From Apostichopus californicus (taxonomy: Eukaryota; Echinodermata; Holothuroidea; Aspidochirotida; Stichopodidae): a stretch of DNA of 37,185 nt. This document shows positions 36,101-37,185 of this stretch, piece after piece. The notes under the pieces were generated by a model that did no database searches, was not told where the DNA came from, and saw only the letters and a list, made by a program, of their open reading frames with translations. Each line of letters starts with the position of its first letter. Position 1 is the stretch's first letter. The stretch is taken from contig JAIPMN010044568.1 of the NCBI GenBank assembly GCA_020650975.1, positions 1 to 37,185 on the forward strand. Reading direction: 5' to 3'. The translations under genes and the position numbers were made by a program.

Positions 36101-36746
36101 CCATTTTGCTAATATTGCTAGGATAAGGTTTACCCCAACATGATCAGTCTCAAATAACTAATTAAAAACTGAACAATAAGCTGGAAGGTTCAAATTAATC
36201 GAGGAAAAGTTCACTTATACCTTGAAACAATGACATCTCAATTTAACAAACTTATATCACCTCTCATAAATACTGAGAGATGGGGAGAATTGTTTGCACA
36301 CTGTATGATGTTAATAAATCTTAATATCATTAACACAAAAAATTGTCTTCCTCTGCCCACCACATCTTTCTCACTGCCTTCTGCAATCCCTACTTCTTGT
36401 CGAGAAAAATTGCAACAAAACAAAAACAAAATTCATAAAAATCAATATAAAAGATTAAAAATAGAAATTCAACCAATTTTCTAAACCAATTCAAACAATC
36501 TCAACAGCAGACACAAAATATTCCACAAAGACAATATTGGAGATTGACATATGAAAGGACATAGTGTTAAGAGAGATATACAAGGTGCAAGCATTATATT
36601 CCCCCTCGGCCATCTCTGCTTACCAGCTGAGGTTGCTTCGGTAACCAGTTGGGATTATGTTTGACTAGAATCCTGCTGATATAGATACTCTGGAACTGGA
36701 GCTCTAGTAGAGTCTTCTCACTGATAGTGGTCGGTCTTGCTGGTGG
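396..36746 (-). CDS. TRRAP: TRRAP gene, 3' part: 43 exons, about 2430 residues
   Basis: The exons listed below join into one open frame. TRRAP is a nuclear scaffold of the PI3K-related kinase family. It has no kinase activity; it docks transcription activators such as MYC and E2F onto the SAGA and NuA4/TIP60 histone acetyltransferase complexes (family knowledge). Seen here: helical repeats, a FAT domain with blocks such as EEDMWAGLWQKRCKYPET and SDDLSHWSDIFMWRQHHY, a pseudokinase domain with AVSPQMRLVED and SNMVPRSMLKDWA, and the FATC end CRMDPAWHPWL. Splice phases agree at all 42 junctions and total length is a multiple of three. All introns are GT-AG except one GC-AG. The 5' exons lie beyond the right edge; the polyadenylation site lies beyond the left edge. 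Unlike vertebrate TRRAP as I recall it, there is a linker of about 200 residues rich in Thr, Asn and Ala before the pseudokinase domain. Confidence 0.97.
1115..1238 (-). CDS. TRRAP: TRRAP window exon 42
   Basis: The acceptor is TATCAG|AAGAAA and the donor AGA|GTGAGTGG. The peptide is KKDDNSKAVDVFQITPDEQ and then VTKAVNAIMTRLQ, matching human VQKAVTAIMTRL. It leaves one base of an Asn codon. The next intron (506-1114) is AT-rich with a poly-C/A stretch near 598-616 and nothing else. Confidence 0.96.
1306..1673. mobile_element. hAT-type MITE with 8-bp target duplication
   Basis: The element is 1314-1665 (352 bp). Its ends read CAGGGGTGGGCAAC and, reversed, CTGGGGTGGGCGAC, the classic hAT terminal pattern. 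Both sides are flanked by the same eight bases, gtataaac (1306-1313 and 1666-1673). No transposase frame is present, so it is non-autonomous. It lies in the intron between exons 41 and 42. Confidence 0.85.
1680..1745 (-). mobile_element. tRNA-derived SINE remnant (reverse)
   Basis: Reversed, this reads as a VNTAATCCAGAGGT-like segment followed by a TTTGAATACCACT B-box-like motif and TAGCCCTAAATTTCTTTGCC. It resembles the copies at 13976-14075 and 13650-13735. The A-box end is missing. Confidence 0.5.
2405..2601 (-). CDS. TRRAP: TRRAP window exon 41 (pseudokinase C-lobe)
   Basis: The acceptor is TTTCAG|GAGAGC and the donor AAG|GTACGTT. The peptide ELDANRPVPFRLTPNVAEFL continues with GVLTASMIATARCL and ILRDEIIAWDKK, matching human DLDANRPVPFRLTPNISEFL. 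The next intron (1239-2404) carries a hAT-type MITE and a SINE remnant. Confidence 0.97.
2720..2850. repeat. Poly-C/poly-A and AATA low-complexity tract
   Basis: A run of C then A is followed by taaataaataaataa-type repeats and a short duplication of tactggaatgta. This is simple sequence inside the intron between exons 40 and 41. Confidence 0.8.
3088..3229 (-). CDS. TRRAP: TRRAP window exon 40 (degenerate catalytic and Asp-Phe-Gly region)
   Basis: The acceptor is TCTCAG|TTTACC and the donor CAG|GTGAGAG. The peptide LALLGLAEFILHLTRLNPEI sits where active PIKKs have the GDRHxxN catalytic loop, and VFYFKFDIDDTTG sits where they have the DFG motif. Neither catalytic motif is present, as expected for TRRAP. 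The next intron (2602-3087) holds poly-C/A and AATA repeats. Confidence 0.97.
3349..3520. mobile_element. Partial relative of the MITE at 36816-37067
   Basis: It begins TTAAAGGTTATCAGTTTTG and shares the internal segment tttcaaaaagtacttt, then ctggaggt and caaattattc, with the element at 36816. The right terminal repeat is not recognisable, so the end is approximate. Confidence 0.6.
3671..4003 (-). CDS. TRRAP: TRRAP window exon 39 (pseudokinase)
   Basis: The exon has 111 codons, acceptor TTGACAG|GAGACG and donor GTG|GTAAGTC. The peptide includes VVAVSPQMRLVEDSPSSVSL, PISRYYERLAVVQSRGSQVS and VQSNMVPRSMLKDWAVRTFP, all close to human TRRAP. A plus-strand open frame here is only its shadow. The next intron (3230-3670) holds a partial MITE. 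Confidence 0.98.
4053..4237. repeat. 116-bp direct duplication in an intron
   Basis: The segment starting ggttgcaaagttgga at 4053 recurs at 4169, and both copies continue with acaacaaaataatgccaccc and attattacctaatacc. This is about 1.6 copies, close to the acceptor of exon 39. Confidence 0.85.
5473..5670. repeat. GAT/GGT trinucleotide microsatellite
   Basis: Imperfect gatgatgat and gatggtgggggt units fill the stretch. Long open frames on both strands (poly-Met, poly-His, poly-Ile) are by-products of the repeat. Confidence 0.9.
5985..6150. repeat. AAT/GAT trinucleotide microsatellite
   Basis: Runs of aataataat, gacaat and gatgatgat are interleaved with no coding sense. It lies in the same 2.5-kb intron as the previous microsatellite. 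Confidence 0.9.
6350..6417 (+). mobile_element. SINE/LINE 3' tail remnant
   Basis: The motif taaagcgctttgaagc, then gcgctatataag and a terminal tattattattatta, is the common 3' tail shared by many invertebrate SINEs and LINEs. Only the tail is clear; the body upstream cannot be assigned. Confidence 0.55.
6510..6617 (-). CDS. TRRAP: TRRAP window exon 38 (pseudokinase)
   Basis: The exon has 36 codons, acceptor TTCTAG|ATCTAT and donor AAG|GTAAGAC. The peptide IYPYLVVNDASMGESRREER then VLQLLRMLNQFLAKRK matches human IYPYLVMNDACLTESRREER. The next intron (4004-6509, 2.5 kb) holds a 116-bp duplication, two large microsatellites and a SINE/LINE tail. Confidence 0.97.
6657..6916. repeat. Tandem duplication of about 120-140 bp beside exon 37
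   Basis: The segment tttaacacactcaaaccaac to acataaaacaa occurs twice, starting near 6660 and 6779. The second copy has a nested repeat of the tcgacttaacttgcattgac motif. No exon sequence is included. Confidence 0.85.
6989..7190 (-). CDS. TRRAP: TRRAP window exon 37 (pseudokinase N-lobe)
   Basis: The acceptor is CAACAG|GTCATT and the donor AAG|GTAGAG. The peptide includes FLIEDKCRFLSNFSSSTADV, IARFMPRAEIVHKHNTAARR and LYIRGSNGK, matching human RRLYIRGHNGK. The next intron (6618-6988) carries a direct duplication of about 120 bp. Confidence 0.97.
7678..7975 (-). CDS. TRRAP: TRRAP window exon 36
   Basis: The acceptor is CTACAG|TCATCG and the donor AAA|GTAAGTCAC. The peptide IDAKVTPHTHSFVKKLVKTF includes RVQATAQDPVFQKLKNQFTT and GAMKLHNLIGMLKKWVK, matching human QATAQDPVFQKLKGQFTTDF, just before the kinase-like domain. 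The next intron (7191-7677) is AT-rich and empty. Confidence 0.98.
8417..8516 (-). CDS. TRRAP: TRRAP window exon 35
   Basis: The acceptor is CTACCAG|ATGGTT and the donor CAG|GTAAATTG. The peptide MVWFRERWDEEVLRQLKLAL then KCQAVAFENRGA matches human MVWFRENWHEEVLRQLQQ. It leaves one base of a Val codon. The next intron (7976-8416) has a short poly-C run at 8097-8105. Confidence 0.97.
8950..9200 (-). CDS. TRRAP: TRRAP window exon 34 (linker to pseudokinase)
   Basis: The acceptor is TGTATAG|CTACTG and the donor CAG|GTAAATTT. The first half is Thr/Ala-rich (ATVAGITASQTTTT and similar). It then enters conserved TRRAP sequence: GPIRASIPMVRCSKIMQVQR and LHPILLYSLEGIVDQ, as in human GPIRATAPMWRCSRIMHMQR. 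The next intron (8517-8949) holds nothing recognisable. Confidence 0.95.
9684..9940 (-). repeat. 30-bp coding minisatellite with a splice donor in each unit
   Basis: Units of 27-30 bp encode TTTTKINGN-type peptides within exon 33 and run on into the intron. GTTAC (GTAAC on the minus strand) is found at 9679, 9709, 9762, 9792, 9822, 9852, 9882 and 9909. The two copies nearest 9684 lie past an indel and an in-frame stop and are intronic. Confidence 0.85.
9767..10150 (-). CDS. TRRAP: TRRAP window exon 33 (Thr/Asn-rich repeat linker, ambiguous 3' end)
   Basis: The acceptor is TTTCAAAG|ATTCGG. The peptide is low-complexity: DSEKNSTAATPTTSEAQ, Val/Thr-rich text, then a run of TTTTKINGN-type units of 9-10 residues. 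Each unit ends with AATG|GTAAC, a usable 5' splice site in the phase the next exon needs. Candidate exon ends are 9767, 9797, 9827, 9857, 9887 and 9914. I took 9767, the longest form, because a TAA follows in frame at about 9723. The function is unknown; a flexible spacer is likely. Confidence 0.7.
10502..10624 (-). CDS. TRRAP: TRRAP window exon 32 (start of variable linker)
   Basis: The acceptor is TTTCAG|TCAAGT and the donor ATG|GTAATTTG. Phase gives FKSIEPVNSQRRVSTTLLKA and then NNEPPAAAQNRN. It follows the conserved REK-F/Y-KS turn, after which vertebrate TRRAP has only a short variable stretch. The next intron (10151-10501) holds an ATAC microsatellite near 10269-10290. Confidence 0.85.
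10938..11030 (+). mobile_element. tRNA-derived SINE fragment
   Basis: The motif ggttggtagagtacatgtc is followed by cattcaagccca and a T-rich tail. It resembles the SINE at 13976-14075 but lacks a clear A box start. Confidence 0.5.
11299..11447 (-). CDS. TRRAP: TRRAP window exon 31
   Basis: The acceptor is GTTCAG|GATTCC and the donor AAT|GTAAGTGG. The peptide IPQLLTCLKSKIGDRIMNIL continues to QALYFPIRTLYLTLKIEHRE, matching human PQAVYFPIRTLYLTLKIEQRE, the end of the FAT region. The next intron (10625-11298) holds a SINE-like piece at 10938-11030. Confidence 0.97.
11950..12035 (+). mobile_element. SINE/LINE 3' tail remnant
   Basis: Agcgcttctgagca is followed by aaaaacgctttacaaattct and a terminal tattattattatta, the same tail design as at 6350-6417. 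Confidence 0.45.
12103..12297 (-). CDS. TRRAP: TRRAP window exon 30
   Basis: The acceptor is CGTCAG|ATCAAG and the donor ATG|GTGAGAA. The peptide includes CFLHACRHQNTGKSRKYLAK, VLWLLSYEDDKS and VGVPPSQWLPW, matching human YLHACRHQNESKSRKYLAK. The split Trp codon is completed by the next exon. The next intron (11448-12102) holds a SINE/LINE 3' tail near 11950-12035. Confidence 0.97.
13248..13358 (-). CDS. TRRAP: TRRAP window exon 29
   Basis: The acceptor is TTACAG|ATCAGA and the donor TAG|GTAAGG. The peptide SDEANKAFSAAVQMHDILVK then AWALWGNYLEQIF matches human SEEANKAFSAAVQMHDVLVK. The next intron (12298-13247) holds a C-rich microsatellite at about 13180-13228 beside the donor and nothing else. 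Confidence 0.97.
13570..13735. mobile_element. Two SINE fragments in inverted orientation
   Basis: The left arm (about 13574-13640) is reversed and the right arm (about 13655-13735) is forward. Both contain ccagag near the centre and tgctcttttccatt at the outer end. The right arm has a GGTTTGAATCCTG B box. They could fold into a hairpin in the transcript. Confidence 0.6.
13976..14075 (+). mobile_element. tRNA-derived SINE
   Basis: It has an A box TGGCTCAGTTGG at 13983-13994 and a B box ATTCGAATCCC near 14028. The spacing suits RNA polymerase III, and a non-tRNA tail catttctttcgc-type sequence follows. This is the best preserved SINE in the window and defines the family. Confidence 0.7.
14165..14377 (-). 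CDS. TRRAP: TRRAP window exon 28
   Basis: The acceptor is CTTTAG|AATTCA and the donor AAG|GTAAAGG. The peptide includes IHTIPSVPIVDCFQKIRQQV, GLEVIESTNLKYFGREM and EFYALKGMFLAQ, nearly identical to the human FAT domain. It is flanked by one- and two-base overhangs that fit. The next intron (13359-14164) carries three SINE pieces. Confidence 0.98.
14819..14934 (-). CDS. TRRAP: TRRAP window exon 27
   Basis: The acceptor is TTCCAG|ACTCAT and the donor CAG|GTCAGAAT. The peptide NHAMLGVHASAQSIINYGKM then ALDSLSR matches human AMLGVHASA and IIQYGKIARK. The next intron (14378-14818) is T-rich and otherwise empty. Confidence 0.96.
15237..15354 (-). CDS. TRRAP: TRRAP window exon 26
   Basis: The acceptor is TTCTAG|GAACCG and the donor AGT|GTAAGTGG. 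The peptide NRLPMISDDLSHWSDIFMWR then QHHYQAIVSAYE matches human NRLPIVSDDLSHWSSIFMWRQHHYQ. The next intron (14935-15236) is short and featureless. Confidence 0.97.
15901..16035. repeat. ACACATATA tandem repeat beside exon 25 donor
   Basis: Units of tgacacatataacacatata with small changes repeat until about 35 bases from the exon 25 donor. Confidence 0.85.
16072..16382 (-). CDS. TRRAP: TRRAP window exon 25
   Basis: The acceptor is GGACAG|GTCGAG and the donor GAG|GTGAGG. The peptide includes PREMNWKVNMYRGFIAICHP, EWRRLPHYV and GRNQSLHDMKAIVKTW, matching the human FAT domain. It leaves two bases of an Arg codon. The next intron (15355-16071) holds an ACACATATA repeat beside the donor. Confidence 0.98.
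16446..16507. repeat. 30-bp direct repeat, two copies
   Basis: Atgatgcactttatctattg followed by tctt-catcta appears twice in succession in the intron after exon 24. Confidence 0.8.
17009..17395 (-). CDS. TRRAP: TRRAP window exon 24 (FAT domain core)
   Basis: This is the longest exon in the window (129 codons), with acceptor TCTGAAG|GAAACA and donor CAG|GTCAGTTG. It encodes LDSLAELYERLEEEDMWAGL, WQKRCKYPETSTAISYEQQG, FPEYQLWENHWIHCSKELS and AWRVPNWNAMKEALAQ, which match the vertebrate FAT domain almost word for word. The next intron (16383-17008) holds a 30-bp direct repeat (16446-16507) and a poly-C/A tract. Confidence 0.98.
17630..17808. repeat. Degenerate GTATA/GTACA pentanucleotide repeat
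   Basis: Repeated gtatagtaca and gtctagtac words make up the stretch. A similar tract resumes at 18200-18360 on the other side of the foldback element, so the element appears inserted into one simple-sequence region. Confidence 0.8.
17809..18199. mobile_element. Foldback element with nested inverted repeats
   Basis: The sequence 17809-17970 is a near-perfect hairpin: caaataatgaatggtt on the left is matched by aaccattcattatttg on the right, and aaatatttcat by atgaaatattt inside. A second pair, tatacaacacct at 17974 and aggtgttgtata near 18187, encloses the remaining 210 bp. No coding capacity is seen. Confidence 0.7.
18200..18362. repeat. GTATA/CTAGT simple repeat
   Basis: This continues the tract left of the foldback element with gtatagtat and tctactagtc words. 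Confidence 0.75.
18650..18805 (-). CDS. TRRAP: TRRAP window exon 23
   Basis: The exon has 52 codons, acceptor TCATCAG|TACCTG and donor AAG|GTAAACAG. The peptide YLGKSHNLWHRSILMLELTA matches human YLGKTHNLWFRSTLMLEHQA. The next intron (17396-18649) holds a degenerate GTATA repeat and a foldback element. Confidence 0.97.
19204..19347 (-). CDS. TRRAP: TRRAP window exon 22
   Basis: The exon has 48 codons, acceptor ATGTAG|ACTTTG and donor AAG|GTAAGTGG. The peptide LSQEMGPFLCSGSHHYQKE ends CIPPINIRPCVTK, matching human SPFLCSGSHQVQRD and CVPPIPIRPCVLK. The next intron (18806-19203) holds a C-rich stretch near 19033-19059 only. Confidence 0.96.
19805..19924 (-). CDS. TRRAP: TRRAP window exon 21
   Basis: The exon has 40 codons, acceptor TTAACAG|ACAATT and donor GCC|GTGAGT. 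The peptide NFLAAFSQLCHSD then WINLFPQIWKILSEKEQ matches human LSAFVQLCH and VQLFPRLWKILSDRQQ of the FAT domain. The next intron (19348-19804) has a 19-21-bp AT-rich duplication at 19362-19400. Confidence 0.96.
20339..20506 (-). CDS. TRRAP: TRRAP window exon 20
   Basis: The exon has 56 codons, acceptor AAACAG|GATGTT and donor AGA|GTAAGT. It opens DVEIDIEITQPETQ (human EEDVEIDIEL), passes through a Thr/Ala-rich variable stretch and ends RKFIESLREVR (human KFLDTLREVK). The next intron (19925-20338) holds nothing recognisable. Confidence 0.94.
21094..21270 (-). CDS. TRRAP: TRRAP window exon 19 (acidic, Val-Lys-Glu-Glu site)
   Basis: The exon has 59 codons, acceptor AACCAG|CTGGTT and donor GAG|GTAAGTG. 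The peptide includes LPAITNVINLADSQEK and then HVKEEPMDTDADGQKEE. The first part matches human SITNVINLADSHD. VKEE fits the psi-K-x-E pattern for sumoylation, and human TRRAP keeps VKQE there; use of the site is inference. The next intron (20507-21093) is featureless. Confidence 0.94.
21802..21880. repeat. 16-bp minisatellite, about five copies
   Basis: Cacttgtgaaacaatg and close variants follow one another about 35 bases from the donor of exon 18. No exon sequence is included. Confidence 0.8.
21914..22024 (-). CDS. TRRAP: TRRAP window exon 18
   Basis: The exon has 37 codons, acceptor AAACAG|GTCTTC and donor GAG|GTAAAA. The peptide RRLFDRLLYIIDSQNWEAMG continues to HYWLKQCME, matching human ERLLYVTCSQNWEAMG. 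It marks the approach to the FAT domain. A 16-bp minisatellite (21802-21880) sits in the next intron (21271-21913). Confidence 0.96.
22480..22582 (-). CDS. TRRAP: TRRAP window exon 17
   Basis: The acceptor is CAAAAG|GGATGA (purine-rich, but fixed by phase) and the donor GAG|GTATGG. The peptide includes KLEPAFLAGLRCPQPLIRAK and FFE, nearly identical to human KLEPAFLSGLRCAQPLIRAK. The next intron (22025-22479) has short ccatac repeats near the donor, and nothing else. Confidence 0.96.
23211..23353 (-). CDS. TRRAP: TRRAP window exon 16
   Basis: The acceptor is TTCAG|ACACCA and the donor CAG|GTAACA. The peptide SPKEKTVLLVKLMQYVEKRF ends with NAQFLELVNWVYR, close to human KSILLVKMMTYIEKRF. It leaves two bases of an Arg codon. 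The next intron (22583-23210) shows nothing. Confidence 0.96.
23523..23600 (+). mobile_element. tRNA-like SINE head
   Basis: GGAGTG at the left pairs with CACTCC at the right like an acceptor stem. The A box TAGCTCAGTGGCTAACGC and B box AGTTCGAGTC are clear. D and anticodon arms do not fold cleanly, so a SINE head is more likely than a working tRNA gene. Confidence 0.55.
23830..24008 (-). CDS. TRRAP: TRRAP window exon 15 (ends at a GC donor)
   Basis: The acceptor is TTCACAG|TTGCCT. The peptide ASELLVISLDLVKNRVCVMS runs to IVRMVEEWVKAK, as in human MSMEMRKN and VEEWVK. The only donor that keeps frame with the next exon is AAG|GCAAGTA, a GC-AG intron. The exon's first 40 or so bases are copied twice just upstream. 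The next intron (23354-23829) holds a tRNA-like SINE and a poly-C/A tract. Confidence 0.94.
24009..24170 (-). repeat. Two upstream copies of the exon 15 5' edge
   Basis: Copies near 24050-24096 and 24122-24165 repeat the start of exon 15, spaced 75 and 72 bp. On the minus strand they would read ASELLVISLDI and ASELLAINLDL, against ASELLVISLDL in the exon. The nearer copy also keeps the TTCACAG acceptor. Confidence 0.85.
24211..24383. repeat. 93-bp direct duplication
   Basis: Actctatact-ctcctct through gcactcgtactgacagtata occurs twice, at about 24218 and 24311, in the intron upstream of exon 15. Confidence 0.85.
24597..24766 (-). CDS. TRRAP: TRRAP window exon 14 (5' edge copied upstream)
   Basis: The acceptor is CTACCAG|GGCTGC and the donor CAT|GTGAGC. 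The peptide includes RLFGTLMILKAACTTN and YIDRLISVFMRALQKMAREH, matching human QLFGTLMILKSAC. The acceptor and first codons are repeated in 68-71-bp units in the intron upstream (24767-25523), so several near-identical acceptors precede the real one. The 25031-25523 part of that intron is unremarkable. Confidence 0.95.
24750..25030 (-). repeat. 68-71-bp array copying the exon 14 3' splice site
   Basis: The word accatgg recurs at 24811, 24882, 24951 and 25019. Each unit contains, on the minus strand, TTTTCTACCAG and then GGCTGCCAATGGTAC, the acceptor and first codons of exon 14, although the 24811 unit carries several changes. The exon's own start is the innermost copy. Confidence 0.88.
25524..25617 (-). 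CDS. TRRAP: TRRAP window exon 13
   Basis: The acceptor is AAGCAG|GTAGTT and the donor AAA|GTAAGTT. The peptide KFEELEALYAGVGKIIYEGL matches human KYEELECLYAAVGKVIYEG. It enters and leaves with two-base overhangs that fit its neighbours. Confidence 0.96.
26343..26481 (-). CDS. TRRAP: TRRAP window exon 12
   Basis: The acceptor is CCACAG|GATAAA and the donor CAG|GTAAATA. The peptide includes LKPLQRGIVKCMTCDNTKVI and GIFPTEP, close to human FKPLQRGIAACMTCGNTKV. It leaves one base of a Gly codon. The next intron (25618-26342) holds nothing beyond a short telomere-like motif near 26060. Confidence 0.96.
26741..26890. repeat. 19-bp minisatellite, about eight copies
   Basis: Tgatcctgtgataatggtc repeats every 19 bp (gtctg at 26743, 26762, 26781 and on) and stops ten bases before the exon 11 donor. 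Confidence 0.9.
26901..26975 (-). CDS. TRRAP: TRRAP window exon 11
   Basis: The exon has 25 codons, acceptor TTCCAG|GATCAA and donor ATG|GTAAGT. The peptide DQPTQINFGNICAGLDVLNF matches human NQVNYGNICTGLEVLSF. A 19-bp tandem array ends about ten bases beyond the donor, in the next intron (26482-26900). Confidence 0.95.
27695..27931 (-). CDS. TRRAP: TRRAP window exon 10
   Basis: The exon has 79 codons, acceptor CTGCAG|ACGCCC and donor ATA|GTAAGTT. The peptide contains DSVVNFLIRLACQVNES, SPGEQLSRRCMGLLKMALRP and LDKIFSSI, matching human VVNFLIRVACQVN and PGEVLSRRC. The next intron (26976-27694) is AT-rich with a TTATTATTT tract near 27297. Confidence 0.96.
28379..28450 (-). CDS. TRRAP: TRRAP window exon 9 (short linker exon)
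   Basis: The exon has 24 codons, acceptor CACTAG|GCTGGC and donor GTT|GTAAGTA. The neighbouring exons force phase 0, giving a flexible peptide with PDSKRARHGSTSGP. KRAR sits where human TRRAP has a basic KRFR segment, so this may be a nuclear localisation or flexible linker. A longer open frame here is a shadow. The next intron (27932-28378) shows nothing. Confidence 0.8.
28497..28790 (-). repeat. 54-55-bp array, about five copies
   Basis: Units start near 28501, 28555, 28610, 28665, 28720 and 28773. On the minus strand each unit carries TCTCTGTGCAG, an acceptor-like word, and GAGGTAACT, a donor-like word, about 37 bp apart. It lies in the intron between exons 8 and 9. Confidence 0.85.
29123..30635 (-). 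repeat. 112-bp array copying the exon 8 3' edge and 5' splice site
   Basis: Thirteen intronic units are spaced exactly 112 bp: acctctg at 29178 to 30634 without a single length change. On the minus strand each has AGGATTAAAGATGAGGAACA and the rest of an 11-codon block ending GAG|GTACAAAT. That corresponds to RIKDEEQSNTE and GAG|GTATTAAT of exon 8. The remaining 79 bp of each unit shows no coding sense. Confidence 0.95.
30636..30834 (-). CDS. TRRAP: TRRAP window exon 8 (3' edge copied in an intronic array)
   Basis: The acceptor is CCACAG|GCAACT and the donor GAG|GTATTAAT. The peptide includes QLINRHYKVYYPVRHHLIQ and LVEVIIKWELQRIKDEEQ, matching human YYPVRHHLVQ and EVVIKWELQRIKD. Its last 33 bases (RIKDEEQSNTE) and the donor site are repeated thirteen times in the intron that follows. 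The donor is weaker than most in this gene because it lacks the usual AAGT after GT. Confidence 0.96.
31190..31590. repeat. 102-bp minisatellite, about 3.5 copies
   Basis: Tgatggtgtctgagggt recurs at 31254, 31356 and 31458 (102 bp apart) and again at 31528 in a shortened unit. It lies between exons 7 and 8 and contains no exon copy that I can see. Confidence 0.88.
31753..31934 (-). CDS. TRRAP: TRRAP window exon 7
   Basis: The acceptor is TTCCAG|GTATTC and the donor GTT|GTAAGTC. The peptide VFHSLLKAHALEAKG leads to the HWTKKIIVEEGYTTAQLV block, matching vertebrate HWTRKIIVEEGHT. It leaves two bases of a Leu codon. The next intron (30835-31752) carries a 102-bp tandem array. Confidence 0.97.
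32295..32448 (-). CDS. TRRAP: TRRAP window exon 6
   Basis: The acceptor is TTTCAG|GCGTCA and the donor AAG|GTACAG. One base completes Lys, then the frame reads RQGSKLRRLMTFAWPCLI and ends AKFAIHKKIVLK. This is one of the most conserved parts of the TRRAP helical repeats. The next intron (31935-32294) is short and featureless. Confidence 0.97.
32861..33045 (-). CDS. TRRAP: TRRAP window exon 5
   Basis: The acceptor is TTTGCAG|CTTATC and the donor CAA|GTAGGT. The peptide begins LIGGPPNPSQNSPDN and ends with SDALRILLLQFGALLVEKA and PHIHDTADK, a well conserved TRRAP block. It leaves two bases of a Lys codon. The next intron (32449-32860) holds nothing I recognise. Confidence 0.96.
33854..34006 (-). 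CDS. TRRAP: TRRAP window exon 4
   Basis: The exon has 51 whole codons, acceptor CTCCAG|GGTTAC and donor GAG|GTAAGA. The peptide GYVVEQKRKVFFTFVALY runs to FDKGEGDE, where human TRRAP has a KGEGEQ motif at the same place. The next intron (33046-33853) is AT-rich, with a short direct repeat of aatctttgaata near 33557; nothing else is seen. Confidence 0.95.
34195..34275 (-). mobile_element. tRNA-derived SINE remnant (reverse)
   Basis: Reversed, it reads TTTTGAATCCTGTTCTAGCC, matching the B-box end of the SINE at 13655-13735. The A-box half is poorly conserved. Confidence 0.45.
34811..34922 (-). CDS. TRRAP: TRRAP window exon 3
   Basis: The acceptor is TTTTAG|GCAACA and the donor AAG|GTAAAA. One base completes the split codon, then the frame reads QHPDNVELVFQLLRVFIK, resembling the ELVFQLLRAF helix of vertebrate TRRAP. 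The next intron (34007-34810) holds a reversed SINE piece near 34195-34275 and a repeated short motif at about 34393 and 34541. Confidence 0.94.
35633..35757 (-). CDS. TRRAP: TRRAP window exon 2
   Basis: The acceptor is CCGCAG|TTAAAC and the donor ACA|GTAAGG. The exon starts in phase 0 and leaves two bases of a split Gln codon. The peptide LNHLRRIWISDAFQERH and later NEPKLLAKCLINY match the helical-repeat part of TRRAP. The next intron (34923-35632) holds a run of about 17 G at 35030-35046 and otherwise AT-rich sequence. Confidence 0.93.
36624..36746 (-). CDS. TRRAP: TRRAP window exon 1 (first exon in window)
   Basis: This exon has 41 codons and starts and ends between codons. It follows a CCTCAG acceptor and ends at donor CTG|GTAAGC. 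The peptide includes ELQFQSIYISRILVKHNP and is part of the helical repeat region. The intron that follows (35758-36623) is AT-rich and I see nothing in it. The upstream intron (from 36747) holds a MITE and runs past the window edge. Confidence 0.9.
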
Positions 36747-36815
36747 CTGAGGATTGATAAAAAAAACAAGGAAAGAATATCACTGAGGCTTCAAACTAAA
36801 TTTTACCCATCACTT

Positions 36816-37067
36816 TTAAAGGTAGTCAGTATAGGCCCCATATAACAGCACTCTATACTTGCTAGAACTTTTCAAAAAGTACTTTCTTGGAGGTCTTTAC
36901 TCTCCAAATTATTCTCAGACAATTTTTAAGGCACACACAAGATAACTGAATGTCCCAGTGAGGAAAATTTCCTCGACGGTTGTAATAAAAACAGTTAAAG
37001 AATGTTGACCAAAGGTGACCATATTTGAATAACTAGCATATTTGGGGCCAATACAGCATACCTTTAA
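36816..37067. mobile_element. MITE with TTAA-flanked inverted ends
   Basis: The left end TTAAAGGTAGTCAGTATAGG and the reversed right end TTAAAGGTATGCTGTATTGG are terminal inverted repeats, both continuing CCCC. TTAA at both outer edges could be a piggyBac-like target site. It is 252 bp and has no coding capacity. A partial relative is at 3349. Confidence 0.7.
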
Positions 37068-37185
37068 CAACAGTATTTATGAATCTTTCTTGCTCAACCT
37101 ACATGCAAACAATGCATTAATTCATTGAAATTTCATAGTATAAATTGTTCACTTTAAATATATATATAAGTATATACATATATAT

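Overview
The window is animal (eukaryotic) nuclear DNA. One split gene fills it: TRRAP (transformation/transcription domain-associated protein; Tra1 in yeast, Nipped-A in fly), read on the minus strand, so the 3' end of the gene is at the left. I placed 43 exons by splice sites, by codon phase carried across every junction, and by remembered similarity to vertebrate TRRAP. They sum to 7293 nt, exactly 2431 codons including the stop, with no frame break. Because human TRRAP is about 3860 residues, roughly the first 1,400-1,500 residues lie beyond the right edge. The AT-rich introns, CT..AC borders on the plus strand, tRNA-derived SINEs and MITEs fit an invertebrate; the high similarity to vertebrate TRRAP suggests a deuterostome such as an echinoderm, but this is inference.

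Layout, right (5') to left (3'): 36746-22480 holds helical HEAT/TPR-type repeats; about 22024-12103 holds the FAT domain; 10624-8950 holds a long Thr/Asn/Ala-rich linker that appears expanded in this lineage; 8516-1115 holds the PI3K-related pseudokinase domain, which lacks the catalytic motifs; 505-396 holds the FATC tail ending in DPAWHPWL and a TAG stop. The protein is the large scaffold through which activators contact the SAGA and NuA4/TIP60 histone acetyltransferase complexes.

The striking feature is a set of tandem repeat arrays that copy the edges of this gene's own exons. (1) At 1-395, directly after the stop codon, five 79-bp units each re-encode the FATC end and its stop. (2) At 29123-30635, thirteen exactly spaced 112-bp intronic units each carry the last 11 codons and the 5' splice site of the neighbouring exon. 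(3) At 24767-25030, 68-71-bp units copy the 3' splice site and start of an exon. (4) At 24009-24170, two units copy the start of the next exon. (5) At 9684-9940, a coding 30-bp repeat carries a 5' splice site in every unit, so the exon end itself is ambiguous. I know of no description of such a gene-wide pattern, though I could not search.

Other content: a hAT-type MITE with an intact 8-bp target duplication (1306-1673), a MITE family flanked by TTAA (36816-37067, with a relative near 3349), a foldback element (17809-18199), several tRNA-derived SINE pieces, microsatellites, and one GC-AG intron (donor at 23828-23829). No second protein gene, CRISPR array, viral gene or bacterial-type system is supported.
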